DNA of 64,000 nt from Streptomyces sp. ITFR-21 (GTDB lineage Bacteria > Actinomycetota > Actinomycetes > Streptomycetales > Streptomycetaceae): positions 62,001 to 126,000 of the forward strand of contig NZ_CP134605.1 of the NCBI RefSeq assembly GCF_031844685.1, written 5' to 3'. Of the stretch, positions 27,269-35,023 are shown in pieces. Position 1 is the stretch's first letter, and every line of letters begins with the position of its first letter. The notes under the pieces are model-generated. The model saw only the letters and a program-made list of their open reading frames with translations, searched no databases and was not told the DNA's origin. The translations under genes were made by a program, and so were the position numbers.

Positions 27269-28530
27269 CAGTCGGTCCTCCCGGTGTTGAGGCGCCAGCG
27301 GGCGATCCAGCCGGTCAGCAGTCCGGCCACCGCGCCGACCGCGGCGAGCAGGCCGATCAGCCACCAGCCGCGGCCGAGGCCGTAGAAGGCCACGTCGGAG
27401 GGCTGGTCGGGGCTGCGGGTGAGGTCGAGGGCGAGCTCGATCGGCAGCCCGGGGGTGGTCTTGACGCCGGGCGGCGCCGAGAAGGAGTTGCCGATCTGGA
27501 GGCAGACGGTCTCCGGCGCAATGGCGGCGTCCGCGTGCGGCTTGGGGTAGCGGATGCCGGCCGACACCGCGTCGGTGCGCCCGGTGCCGCCCTCGTCGTC
27601 GCGGACGAGCTCGCGTCCGCTCAGGGTGACGGCGCGCAGCAGCACGCCGTAGCCGGTGTTGACCGTGCGGTCGTCGAAGACGCTGACCGCGGCGCGCAGT
27701 TCCTGTCCGGACCTGACCTGGACCCGGTACCAGCGGTTCTGTGAGAAGGTCTCCCGGTCGGTGTAGACGCCCTCCTTGAGCAGCGGCGCGTCCGTGCAGC
27801 TCGCGCCGCCCTGGGTGGGCACCGGGGGGGCCGCGGTGGCGGTGCTGCGGTCGACGAGCTGTTTCACCTTACTGGTCAGCTGCTGGCGGTGCCGCACGGT
27901 GGTGTACGTGCCGCCGGTCGCCTCGGCGATGCAGCTGAGCTGGTTGCGGGTGGAGGAGTCGGGTATCAGGCCGAGGGTGTCGATGACGAGGTGGATGCCC
28001 TGGGCGGCGATGTCCCGGGCGACGTCGCACGGGTCGATGTCGCAGGTGTCCTCGCCGTCGGTGATCAGGACGAGCCGACGGGAGCCGTCACCGCCCCGGA
28101 TGTCCTTGGCGGCGGCCGTCAGGGCGGGGCCGATGGGGGTCCAGCCGGTGGGTTGCAGGGTGGCGACGGCGGTCTTGGCCTCGGTCCGGTCGAGCGGGCC
28201 GACCGGGTAGAGCTGCCGGGTGTCCTTGCAGCCGGTCTTCCGGTTGTTGCCCGGGTAGTCGGCACCGAGGGTGCGGATGCCGAGCTGCACGCCCTCGGGG
28301 ACGGAGTCCAGTACGTCGTCGAACGCCTGCTTGGCGGCCGACATCCGCGACTGGCCGTCGATGTCTCGGGCCTTCATGGAGCCGCTCACGTCGAGCACCA
28401 GCTCGACCTTGGGGGCGGGCGGCGGAGTGGTGGGCTCGTCCGCGACCGCGCTCGCGGGAAGCAGACCGCAGGCCAGGACGGCGAGCAGGCCGCAGCCCAG
28501 TCCCGCGGTCAGTACCTTTCTGGTGATCAT
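27268..28530 (-). CDS. VWA-domain membrane protein
   Basis: A 420-aa exported protein. A signal peptide (about 1-31) precedes a von Willebrand factor A domain (about 42-230) with an intact metal-ion-dependent adhesion site: DVSGSM, the threonine in GWTPIG and ITDGEDTCD. Four or more cysteines could form disulfides. A second beta-rich domain follows, then a C-terminal helix (WWLIGLLAAVGAVAGLLTGW) and a short basic tail. It is probably a surface adhesion or assembly factor acting with the 26447 partner. TACGAT six bases before the ATG marks a leaderless promoter. The open frame extends to 28593 but the signal peptide fixes the start. Confidence 0.88.
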   Translation of the reverse strand: MITRKVLTAGLGCGLLAVLACGLLPASAVADEPTTPPPAPKVELVLDVSGSMKARDIDGQSRMSAAKQAFDDVLDSVPEGVQLGIRTLGADYPGNNRKTGCKDTRQLYPVGPLDRTEAKTAVATLQPTGWTPIGPALTAAAKDIRGGDGSRRLVLITDGEDTCDIDPCDVARDIAAQGIHLVIDTLGLIPDSSTRNQLSCIAEATGGTYTTVRHRQQLTSKVKQLVDRSTATAAPPVPTQGGASCTDAPLLKEGVYTDRETFSQNRWYRVQVRSGQELRAAVSVFDDRTVNTGYGVLLRAVTLSGRELVRDDEGGTGRTDAVSAGIRYPKPHADAAIAPETVCLQIGNSFSAPPGVKTTPGLPIELALDLTRSPDQPSDVAFYGLGRGWWLIGLLAAVGAVAGLLTGWIARWRLNTGRTD

Positions 28531-28542
28531 CGCAGGATCGTA
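28531..28542 (-). promoter_or_regulatory. Leaderless -10 element of the VWA gene
   Basis: On the minus strand TACGAT (28542-28537) is followed by six bases and the ATG at 28530. There is no ribosome site. A -35-like TTCGGG lies 17 bases upstream. Confidence 0.55.
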
Positions 28543-28684
28543 TTGAAGCCTTGCCGAATCCCGAAGTCCGCTGGTCAGCGCGGGTGTTGGCACACCGCCC
28601 CGGCCGCGCGCGGCAGCCGGGACGGTGGTCAGATGAGACGACGAGACGCGATTCGCTACGACATGTGCCCCGCCGCCGGGCAGG

Positions 28685-30513
28685 CTACCTCGCGAGGACG
28701 ACCGTGTGCGCCGCGGCGGCGCTCAGCGCACCGGTGCGCACGGTCAGTTGGCGGGCGGTGGCGTCGTAGCCCCAGTCGGTGCCGGCGGTCAGCCTGCGGC
28801 CGTCGACGGCGACCGAGCCGGGGGCCGTGGCGAGGTTGCGCAGCCGGACGGTCCAGCTGCGGCCGGTGACCTGGCCGGGGTAGCCGCCCTGGGCGGCGCC
28901 GATCCGCACGGTGGTGGCCGCGTTGTCGTAGCCGACGGCAGTGCGGGTGGACTGGCCGGTGGTGAAGGCGTTGGTGTCGCCGGCGTCCTCGTAGAGCGAG
29001 AAGGAGCCGTCGGCGCCGGCCCCGATGTCGACCGTCACCTGGTCCAGCGGGCGCTAAGCGGCGTTGTCGACCTGGTCGGTGCGGGTGGCCGGGATGCCGC
29101 CGCTGCGGATCAGCACCGGCATGGTGGACAGGTCGTCGGTGATCTGCACGGTCGCCGGGCCGGTGTAGCCGGCGTTGGTGAAGTAGTCGGTCCAGGTGCC
29201 CGGCGGGATCCAGACGCTGCTGGTCGCCGAGGTGCCGGCGGTGGTCACCGGGCGGACCAGCACGTCGTCGCCGTAAAGGTCCTCGCCGGCGTCGGCGTAG
29301 GCGGCGTCGGACTCGGGATAGTCGAGGTAGAGCGGGCGTACGACGGGCACGCCGGTGTCGTACGCCTGCCGGGCCAGGGAGTAGGTGTACGGGACGAGGG
29401 CCTCGCGCAGCTGGAGGAACTCGGTGGCGGAGGCGTTGGCCGGGGCGCCGTAGTTCCACGGCAGCCGGTCCCCGTGGTCGGAGTGCAGGCGGTCCACGGG
29501 CTGGAAGGTGCCGAGCTGGACCCAGCGGGCGTACAGGTCGTCGGCGAGGTGGCCGCCGTGGAAGCTGCCGATGTCGTCGCTGACGTTCGACATGCCGATG
29601 GCGGCCTCGGCGGCGGTGAACTGCGCCTCGTAGGCGAGCAAGTCCCAGGTGGCGGGGGTGTCACCGGTGAACTGCAGGGTGTTGCGGTGCTCGGCCCAGG
29701 GGCCGGCCGGGTAGGTGCCGCCGTAGTTCTGATAGGAGGCGCCCATCCGGGAGAAGGCGAAGCCGCGCACCCCGCGGGCGTCGTCGTGCTGCTTGTAGAG
29801 CTGGTTGATCCAGGCGTCCGGGGTCATGTTGGGCGCGCTGACCTGGCTGGCGTCGCAGCACCAGTCCAGCCACCGTTCGCGTACGCCCTGCTCCTCGAAG
29901 GAGGTGTGCAGGTCGAAGTAGGCCTCGGCCTGCTGGGGGTTGCTCCAGTCGAAGACGTAGTCGCCGTTGGACTGGGCGAGCCCGCCCGCGGCGGCGTTGG
30001 CGGCGGCGAGCTTGGGGTCGTTGCCGCCGATGGCGGCGTGGATGTTGAGAGCGACCTTCAGGCCCTGGGTCCTGGTCCCGTTCATGAAGCCGGCCGGGTC
30101 GGGGAAGAGGCCAGTGTTTTAGTTCCAGCCGTCCCAGGTGCTGGGCGACGTGTAGTCGGTGTCGATGACGAGGGCGCCCAGCGGCACGTGGTTGGAGCGG
30201 AAGGCGGGCAGCAGGGTGTCGCGGTAGTCGGCGTCGGTGTGGGCGGAGGAGGCGCCGCCCGGCTCGGCGGCTGGTACCGCCCGGGTAGGCGGCGCCGGGG
30301 TTGAGCAGGGCGAGGCTGTCGATCGTCCGCGGCGGCCGGTCCGGCGGGCAGCAGCGGTGACAGGGTGGCCGCCAGCAGCACGGCGGCCAGCGCGCCGGTC
30401 CGGGCGGCGCGGGAGGTGCGGGGGCGGCGGCGCGGCGGAACCGGTTATCCTTCGGCGCGGGCGGCGTCGGCGCTGCGCCGCGGTGGCGGCGGCCACAGTC
30501 TGGGCAAGGACAT
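28685..30513 (-). pseudogene. GH31 alpha-glucosidase/xylosidase-like pseudogene
   Basis: From ATG 30513 (GGAGG six bases upstream) the frame breaks several times: a signal-peptide-like LLAATLSPLLPAGPAAA is in another frame, then DADYRDTLLPAFRSNHVPLG and VIDTDYTSPSTWDGWN in a third. There a TAA (around 30118) replaces an expected Trp, after which GH31 sequence resumes in frame (LFPDPAGFMNG...), including ARGVRGFAFSRMG and GMSNVSDDIGSFHGG. A second in-frame TAG at 29054 sits where Gln is expected, and the C-terminal domain (GSFSLYEDAGD) continues to 28685. Most of the N-terminal domain is missing. Confidence 0.8.
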
Positions 30514-30887
30514 GTCATACCTCCGGGTGTGCGGGTGCCGTGGGGGTGACGCCAGCCACCGAGTGTGACGCAAGCGGCGGCTGATGTCCGTAGCGCGGAC
30601 CGGTTTTTTTATCAGACACACCGTCAACTGCTGTTTCCCCGTCGGCTTTTTGCGAAAGCCCAGTGGTCCCGGACGCCTTGGAGGGTCGGGCGCGGGCTGG
30701 GGCGCGCCGCAGGCGGCGGGGGCGGCGTGGCGAGCGGACTGGGTGGCGCGCACGGCGCGTCCGGCACTGACTTTGCATTTTCTTTACAACCCGGCCGGGG
30801 GCCGCGTCGTCTCTCCTGCTGATTCCCGGTCCCGCCGCCCGGCCCGTTTCGAGCCAGGCGGCCGCCGGACGGACGAGGGAGCAGGAC
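30514..30887. other. AT-richer spacer upstream of the sortase operon
   Basis: 374 bases with unusually low GC for the window. It holds a short hairpin with a seven-T run (30586-30610), a second hairpin GGCTTT-TTGCG-AAAGCC (30644-30660), and TTTGCATTTTCTTTACAACCC near 30773-30793. AACCC (30788-30792) lies 15 bases before CGTC (30808-30811), a spacing close to ECF promoters. No gene is visible. Confidence 0.45.
30586..30610 (+). terminator. Short hairpin followed by T-run
   Basis: GTCCG-TAGCG-CGGAC is followed by CGG and seven T residues, the classic intrinsic terminator form, rare in this genome. The stem is only 5 bp, and no plus-strand gene ends here, so its purpose is unclear. Confidence 0.35.
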
Positions 30888-31646
30888 ATGCGCAAGCGTT
30901 CAGCCGCCGTCGGAGCGGCGGCCGCCGTTGTCGCCGCGTGCACCGCCGTGCCCGCGGCGGCCGCCACCCCGGCCCGCGCGTCGGGCACGCCGATGTGCGC
31001 GACCTCGCAGCTGTCCGTCGCCCAGCAGGGCGGCGACGCCGGTGCCGGCAACCTCTACTTCTACCTGGTCTTCACCAACCGCAGCGGCGCCACCTGCCAT
31101 GTGACCGGCTACCCGGGGGTGTCCATGCTGGACGCCGACGGCAAGCCGATAGGAGCGCCCGCGACCCGCGACCATCCCGGCTACAGCCCGGTGGTGCTCG
31201 CACCCGGCGCGTCCGCCAGCGACACCATCCACACCGTCAACCAGCAGGGCACCTGCCTGCCCGCCTCCGCGCAGCTGCGCGTCTACCCGCCGGGGAACAC
31301 CGCCTCCGTGCTGGTGCCGGCGCGGATCACCGAGTGCTATGACACCTTCTCGGTCACCCCGCTCGCCGCGGGCCGGGAGGGCAACCCGTCCAACGTGCAG
31401 TCCGCGCCGACCGGCACGCCGACCGCCGCGGGCGCGCCCGCTCCCACGCCCACCCTCGCGCCGGCCACGGGCGGGCGGCAGGTGACCGCGGTGCCCGAGG
31501 GCGCCCCCGACACCGGCCTGGCCGGGTCGGCCTCCGGCGGGCACGGCGCCGCAGCGGTGGCGGCCGGCGTGGCGGCGGGCGTACTGGCCGCGGGCGGGCT
31601 CGGGGCGGCGGCGGTCCGCCGCCGCAGGTCCCAGGTCCGGGGCTGA
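30888..31646 (+). CDS. DUF4232 protein with sortase-type C-terminal signal
   Basis: A 252-aa exported protein. A signal peptide (about 1-27, cleaved near AAA-TPA) precedes a DUF4232 domain (about 36-165), with two likely disulfides from its four cysteines. A Thr/Pro/Ala linker leads to PEGAPDTG, a hydrophobic stretch (AAAVAAGVAAGVLAAGGLG) and a basic tail RRRRSQVRG. That is the layout of a cell-wall sorting signal, with APDTG in place of LPXTG or LAXTG. The sortase is the next gene, three bases away. GAGGGAGCAGGAC precedes the ATG. Confidence 0.85.
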   Translation: MRKRSAAVGAAAAVVAACTAVPAAAATPARASGTPMCATSQLSVAQQGGDAGAGNLYFYLVFTNRSGATCHVTGYPGVSMLDADGKPIGAPATRDHPGYSPVVLAPGASASDTIHTVNQQGTCLPASAQLRVYPPGNTASVLVPARITECYDTFSVTPLAAGREGNPSNVQSAPTGTPTAAGAPAPTPTLAPATGGRQVTAVPEGAPDTGLAGSASGGHGAAAVAAGVAAGVLAAGGLGAAAVRRRRSQVRG

Positions 31647-31649
31647 CCG

Positions 31650-32348
31650 TTGAGCCGCTCGCTCACCGTGGCCCGCGCCGGCGGGCGGACCGCCGTCCGC
31701 CCGCGCCACCCGGCCGCCACCGCCGTCGGTCTGGCCGCGGCCGGCCTCGCGCTCCTCTGCGGCTGCACGGGTACGGCCGCCGCGCCCGCCCGGCCTGCCT
31801 CCGGTGGCGGCGCGCTCCCGGCCGCCGCCGCCTCCGTACCAAGGAACTCCCCGGCGACCGCGCCGGCGGCGGGCGCGGAGCCGATGGGCCGCTCGGTCCC
31901 GGTGCGGCTGCGCGTCCCGGCCATCGGGGTGGACACCGCCGTGATGCCGCTCGGCCTGGCGGCCGACGGCACCGTCCAGGTGCCGCCGATCGCCGCGCAC
32001 TCCCCGGCCGGCTGGTATGACGGCTCCCCGACCCCGGGGCAGACCGGCCCCTCGGTGATCCTCGGGCATGTCACGGTCGGCAGCCACGGGGACGGGGTGT
32101 TCGTGCGGCTCGGCCGGCTGCGGCGCGGCGACCGGGTCACGGTGGTCCGCCGGGACGGTACGGTGGCGGCGTTCGCCGTGGACTCGGTGCAGACCGTGCC
32201 GAAACCGCGCTTCCCCAGCGCCGCGGTGTACGGGAACGTGGACCACGCGGCGCTGCGTCTCATCACCTGCGGCGGCACCCGGGTGACCGGGGGCGGCGGC
32301 TACCCCGACAACGTGATCGTCTACGCGTCGCTGGTCGCGGGTCCGTGA
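31650..32348 (+). CDS. Class F-type sortase
   Basis: A 232-aa transpeptidase with an N-terminal hydrophobic segment (AVGLAAAGLALLCGC, possibly a lipobox or signal anchor) and a sortase domain (about 85-228). The catalytic histidine is in VILGHVTVG, the cysteine in LRLITCGG and the arginine probably in the following GGTRVTG. The C-terminus YPDNVIVYASLV is typical of class F. A TTG at 31650 is the first start, three bases after the DUF4232 stop; GTG 31668 is an alternative. It likely attaches the preceding DUF4232 protein to peptidoglycan. Confidence 0.88.
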   Translation: MSRSLTVARAGGRTAVRPRHPAATAVGLAAAGLALLCGCTGTAAAPARPASGGGALPAAAASVPRNSPATAPAAGAEPMGRSVPVRLRVPAIGVDTAVMPLGLAADGTVQVPPIAAHSPAGWYDGSPTPGQTGPSVILGHVTVGSHGDGVFVRLGRLRRGDRVTVVRRDGTVAAFAVDSVQTVPKPRFPSAAVYGNVDHAALRLITCGGTRVTGGGGYPDNVIVYASLVAGP

Positions 32349-32932
32349 GCCGGGAGCAGACGGCCGTGCGGCGGGCGGGCGCGGCCGGCGGCGCGGGCCC
32401 GGCGGGCGGTGTCCCCCGGGCAAGGAGTGAGGAGACAGCGGTCATCCGTTCCCAGGAGAGCACGGCCTCCGAGCTGTTCGAGACGGTCTACCCTCGGCTG
32501 GCGGGCTGGTGCCGGCGCCTGGTGGACGACGACGGGACCGCGCACGAGATCGCCTCGGAGGCGTTCACCCGGCTGTGGGCCCGCTGGACGAAGGTCGAGG
32601 AACCCACCGGCTTCCTCTACGTCACCGCGGCCAACCTGGTCCGCGACCACTGGCGCAGGACGGACCGCGAACGGCGGGCCCTGCGCCGGGTCAGGACGGA
32701 GGAGGCGGTCAAGCCGCAGCCGGGCTCCGCCGACCCGTCGGTGCGGATGCTCGTCCAGTCGCTCCCCGAGCGGCTGCGCGACCCCGCTCTGCTGTACTAC
32801 TACGCCGACCTGCCGGTACGGGAGGTCGCCGTACTGCTGGGCCGTAACGAGGGAACGGTCAAGGCCGATCTGCACGCCGCCCGCGAACTACTGCGCGCCA
32901 AGCTCGGGGGACACCATGACCGGATTTCCTGA
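32345..32932 (+). CDS. ECF-type RNA polymerase sigma factor
   Basis: A 195-aa sigma-70 family protein with region 2 (ELFETVYPRLAGWCRRLVDD, AFTRLWARWTKVEEPTGFLY, NLVRDHWRR) and region 4 (SLPERLRDPALLYYYADLPV, VAVLLGRNEGTVKADLHAAR). The GTG overlaps the sortase stop (GTGA), so it is coupled. Its own 3' end overlaps the next gene by 17 bases. It may drive its own operon, for instance from the AACCC-N15-CGTC sequence upstream of 30888. No classical zinc anti-sigma (HxxxCxxC) gene follows. Confidence 0.9.
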   Translation: MSREQTAVRRAGAAGGAGPAGGVPRARSEETAVIRSQESTASELFETVYPRLAGWCRRLVDDDGTAHEIASEAFTRLWARWTKVEEPTGFLYVTAANLVRDHWRRTDRERRALRRVRTEEAVKPQPGSADPSVRMLVQSLPERLRDPALLYYYADLPVREVAVLLGRNEGTVKADLHAARELLRAKLGGHHDRIS

Positions 32933-33884
32933 CGACCATGCCGACCACCGGGACGGCCCCGACCACCCCGACGGCCCCCGCCACGGCCCGGCCCCCCAAA
33001 ACGGGCCCGGCTCCCCCGGCGTCGGTGCCGGGGCCGGCTTCCCCGGCACCGACGGGCCGGCGGACCCGCCGGAGCCGCTGCTGCGGCCGCCGGCCGCCTT
33101 CCTCGCGGCGCCCCCGGGCGCCTTCGAGCGGATCCGCCGCAGGGCCGCGCGCCGCCGCCGGGTCAGGGCCGCGGTCGGCGGTACCGCCGCGGTGGCGGTG
33201 GTCGCGGGCGCGCTCTACGTGGCCGGTTCGCTGCACGCGGGGGGTGGTGACGAGGTGGTGGGCCCGCCCGCCAGCAGCGTGCGCAGCAGTTCCCCCCCGC
33301 CCTCCACCGCCGCCCCGGCCGCGCCGCCCGCCTCCGGCCCCACCGGCGCGCCCACCGCCCGGCCCGCGGCGCCGGGCACGCCGCCTGGTCCCCGGGCGAG
33401 CGCGGCCGGCGGGCTCACCGGCACGGCCACGGCCACCCCGACCCCCCCACCTGCCGCGACCACACCGCCGGCCACGCCGACGTGCACGGCGGCGCAGCTC
33501 ACCGCGGCCCTGGGCGGCGGCGACGCCGGCGCGGGGAACCTCTACCGGTACCTGGTACTCACCAACCGCAGTGCGACGAGCTGTCATCTGACGGGCTTCC
33601 CCGGCGTGTCCATGCTGGACGCGGACGGCCGGCAGATCGGTGCGCCCGCCACCCGTGAACACGACGGCTACGCGCCGGTGGTGCTGGCGCCGGGCGGCTC
33701 GGCGAGCGACACCGTCCACACCGTCAACCGGCAGGGCACCTGCCTGCCGGCCTCCACTTGGCTGCGCGTCTATCCGCCGGGCAGCAAGGCGTCGCTCGAC
33801 GTTCCCGGGCAGGTCGTCAACTGCGGCAACCTGTTCGCGATCACCCCGCTGATCGGCGGCACCACCGGCAACCCCCCGTCGTGA
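32916..33884 (+). CDS. Membrane-anchored DUF4232 protein, possible sigma-factor partner
   Basis: A 322-aa protein: an acidic, His/Asp/Gly/Pro-rich cytoplasmic N-terminus (about 1-85), a basic RRRAARRRRVRAAV stretch, one membrane helix (about 88-107), a long Pro/Thr/Ala linker, and an outer DUF4232 domain (about 190-318). That domain is nearly identical in pattern to the wall-sorted protein three genes upstream (shared VSMLDADG, IGAPATR, VVLAPG, QGTCLPAS). Position right behind a sigma gene with a 17-base overlap is where membrane anti-sigma factors usually lie; this role is an inference. GGGGGACACC precedes the ATG. Confidence 0.85.
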   Translation: MTGFPDDHADHRDGPDHPDGPRHGPAPQNGPGSPGVGAGAGFPGTDGPADPPEPLLRPPAAFLAAPPGAFERIRRRAARRRRVRAAVGGTAAVAVVAGALYVAGSLHAGGGDEVVGPPASSVRSSSPPPSTAAPAAPPASGPTGAPTARPAAPGTPPGPRASAAGGLTGTATATPTPPPAATTPPATPTCTAAQLTAALGGGDAGAGNLYRYLVLTNRSATSCHLTGFPGVSMLDADGRQIGAPATREHDGYAPVVLAPGGSASDTVHTVNRQGTCLPASTWLRVYPPGSKASLDVPGQVVNCGNLFAITPLIGGTTGNPPS

Positions 33885-33909
33885 GCGGCGGACCGGCCGG
33901 CCGCGGCCG

Positions 33910-34113
33910 TCAGGCGGACGGCGCCGGACCGCCGGTGACGAGGGCGACGAGCGCCTTCTTGTCGGGCTTGCCGCTGGGCGCCACCGGCACCTCGCCGAGC
34001 ACGGTGACGGCGGCCGGGACGGCGGCCTCGCCGAGTTCGGCGCGTACCGCGGCGCGCAGCGCGTCCCGGTCGGGGACGCGGCCGGCCGCCGGGACGACGA
34101 AGGCGTGGGCGGC
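33910..34113 (-). pseudogene. 3' remnant of an AMP-dependent acyl-CoA ligase
   Basis: On the minus strand a 67-codon piece reads AAHAFVVPAAGRVPDRDALR and further to VPVAPSGKPDKKALVALV and a TGA at 33910. The GK(P/I)DK(K/R)AL motif contains the C-terminal catalytic lysine of acyl-adenylating enzymes. Everything upstream is missing; the frame ends at the breakpoint near 34,111, where a plus-strand gene remnant begins. Confidence 0.7.
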
Positions 34114-34584
34114 CTACCCGGTCCGAAGGACCGTTTCCCGGCGCAGACCGATTCCTGGGAATCCACCAGCGTCCCCGATCTGTATGTCGCCGGCACTATC
34201 ACCCAGGTCCGTGACTTCGAGCGGTCCACCAGCGGATTCATCCACGGTTTCCGGTACGGGGTGCGGGCGCTGCACCGCATTCTGGAGCAGCGCTACCACG
34301 GCGAGCCCTGGCCGCGCCGGGAGCTGCCCGCGACCCCCGAGGCGGTCGCCGACAAGCTCGTCGGGCGGGTCAACCGCACCTCCGCGCTCTGGCAGCTCTT
34401 CGGCTTCCTCTCCGACGCGGTGGCGGTCGGCGGCGACACCGTCGACTACTTCGAGGAGGTGCCGGTCGACCGTCCGCACCGGGCGATCACCGAAGGCACG
34501 TTCGGCGCCGTCGACCGCTATCTGGCCGTCACCCTCGAATACGGCGCCGACCACGACAGGGTGAATCTGTTCGACGTCGGCTGA
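34111..34584 (+). pseudogene. 3' remnant of an FAD/NAD(P)-binding oxidoreductase
   Basis: A 157-codon plus-strand piece beginning LPGPKDRFPAQTDSWESTSV, then LYVAGTITQVRDFERSTSGF, IHGFRYGVRALHRILEQRYH, RVNRTSALWQLFGFLSDAV and TLEYGADHDRVNLFDVG. This corresponds to the C-terminal third of NAD(P)-binding pyridine-nucleotide oxidoreductases; the nucleotide-binding N-terminal part is absent. It abuts the acyl-CoA ligase remnant head to head, so both lost their 5' ends at one breakpoint. An ATG at 34105 is incidental. Confidence 0.7.
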
Positions 34585-34604
34585 CGCGGGCGTCGACAAC
34601 GGCG

Positions 34605-34905
34605 GTGGCGACGGCGGCACTGGCCAGTACCCCGTACTGGCTGCCGAAGGCGGTGGTCACGCTGCGGGTGAAGGTCTTCGCCCGGGTCAACGGCCCCGAG
34701 GGGGTCGTGGTCCCGAACGACCAGGTGGACGCCGACCGGTGCGCCGAGCTCTACGGGCATCCGGCGGCGGACGGCCGCAGCCGTGGCGCCGGGCTGTCGG
34801 ACCTGTTCTGGTACTGGCTGGCCCCGGCGCCGAGGTGCATCAGGAGCGACGCGGTGCGGCGCCGACCGGCGGGAACGCGGCGGACGTGCGGGCCGGACGC
34901 CGCGC
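34605..34905 (+). pseudogene. Frameshifted 5' remnant of an unidentified enzyme
   Basis: From ATG 34605 a coding frame with normal bias reads PYWLPKAVVTLRVKVFARV, QVDADRCAELYGHPAADGRS and GLSDLFWYWLAP, then shifts frame near 34830 (the next frame continues PGAEVHQER) and fades. It starts 21 bases after the oxidoreductase remnant, so the two were an operon. It may be the N-terminus of a cytochrome P450-like protein, but I am not certain. The rest of 34906-35023 has no gene. Confidence 0.45.
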
Positions 34906-35023
34906 CGCGGGCGGGACTTCTCCGGCACGCGGTCCTGCGGGCGCGGGCCGGGGCCGGCCGTGTCGCGGGCCGCCCCCGCGCCGTGGGCGGCACCGGCCGG
35001 GGCGTCAGGGGCGGCCGGGGCGG

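Noticed and set aside
32409..32915. Upstream extension of the second DUF4232 gene through the sigma-factor gene
   Set aside because: The extension is an out-of-frame shadow of the sigma gene; ATG 32916 has a good ribosome site and begins the real protein.
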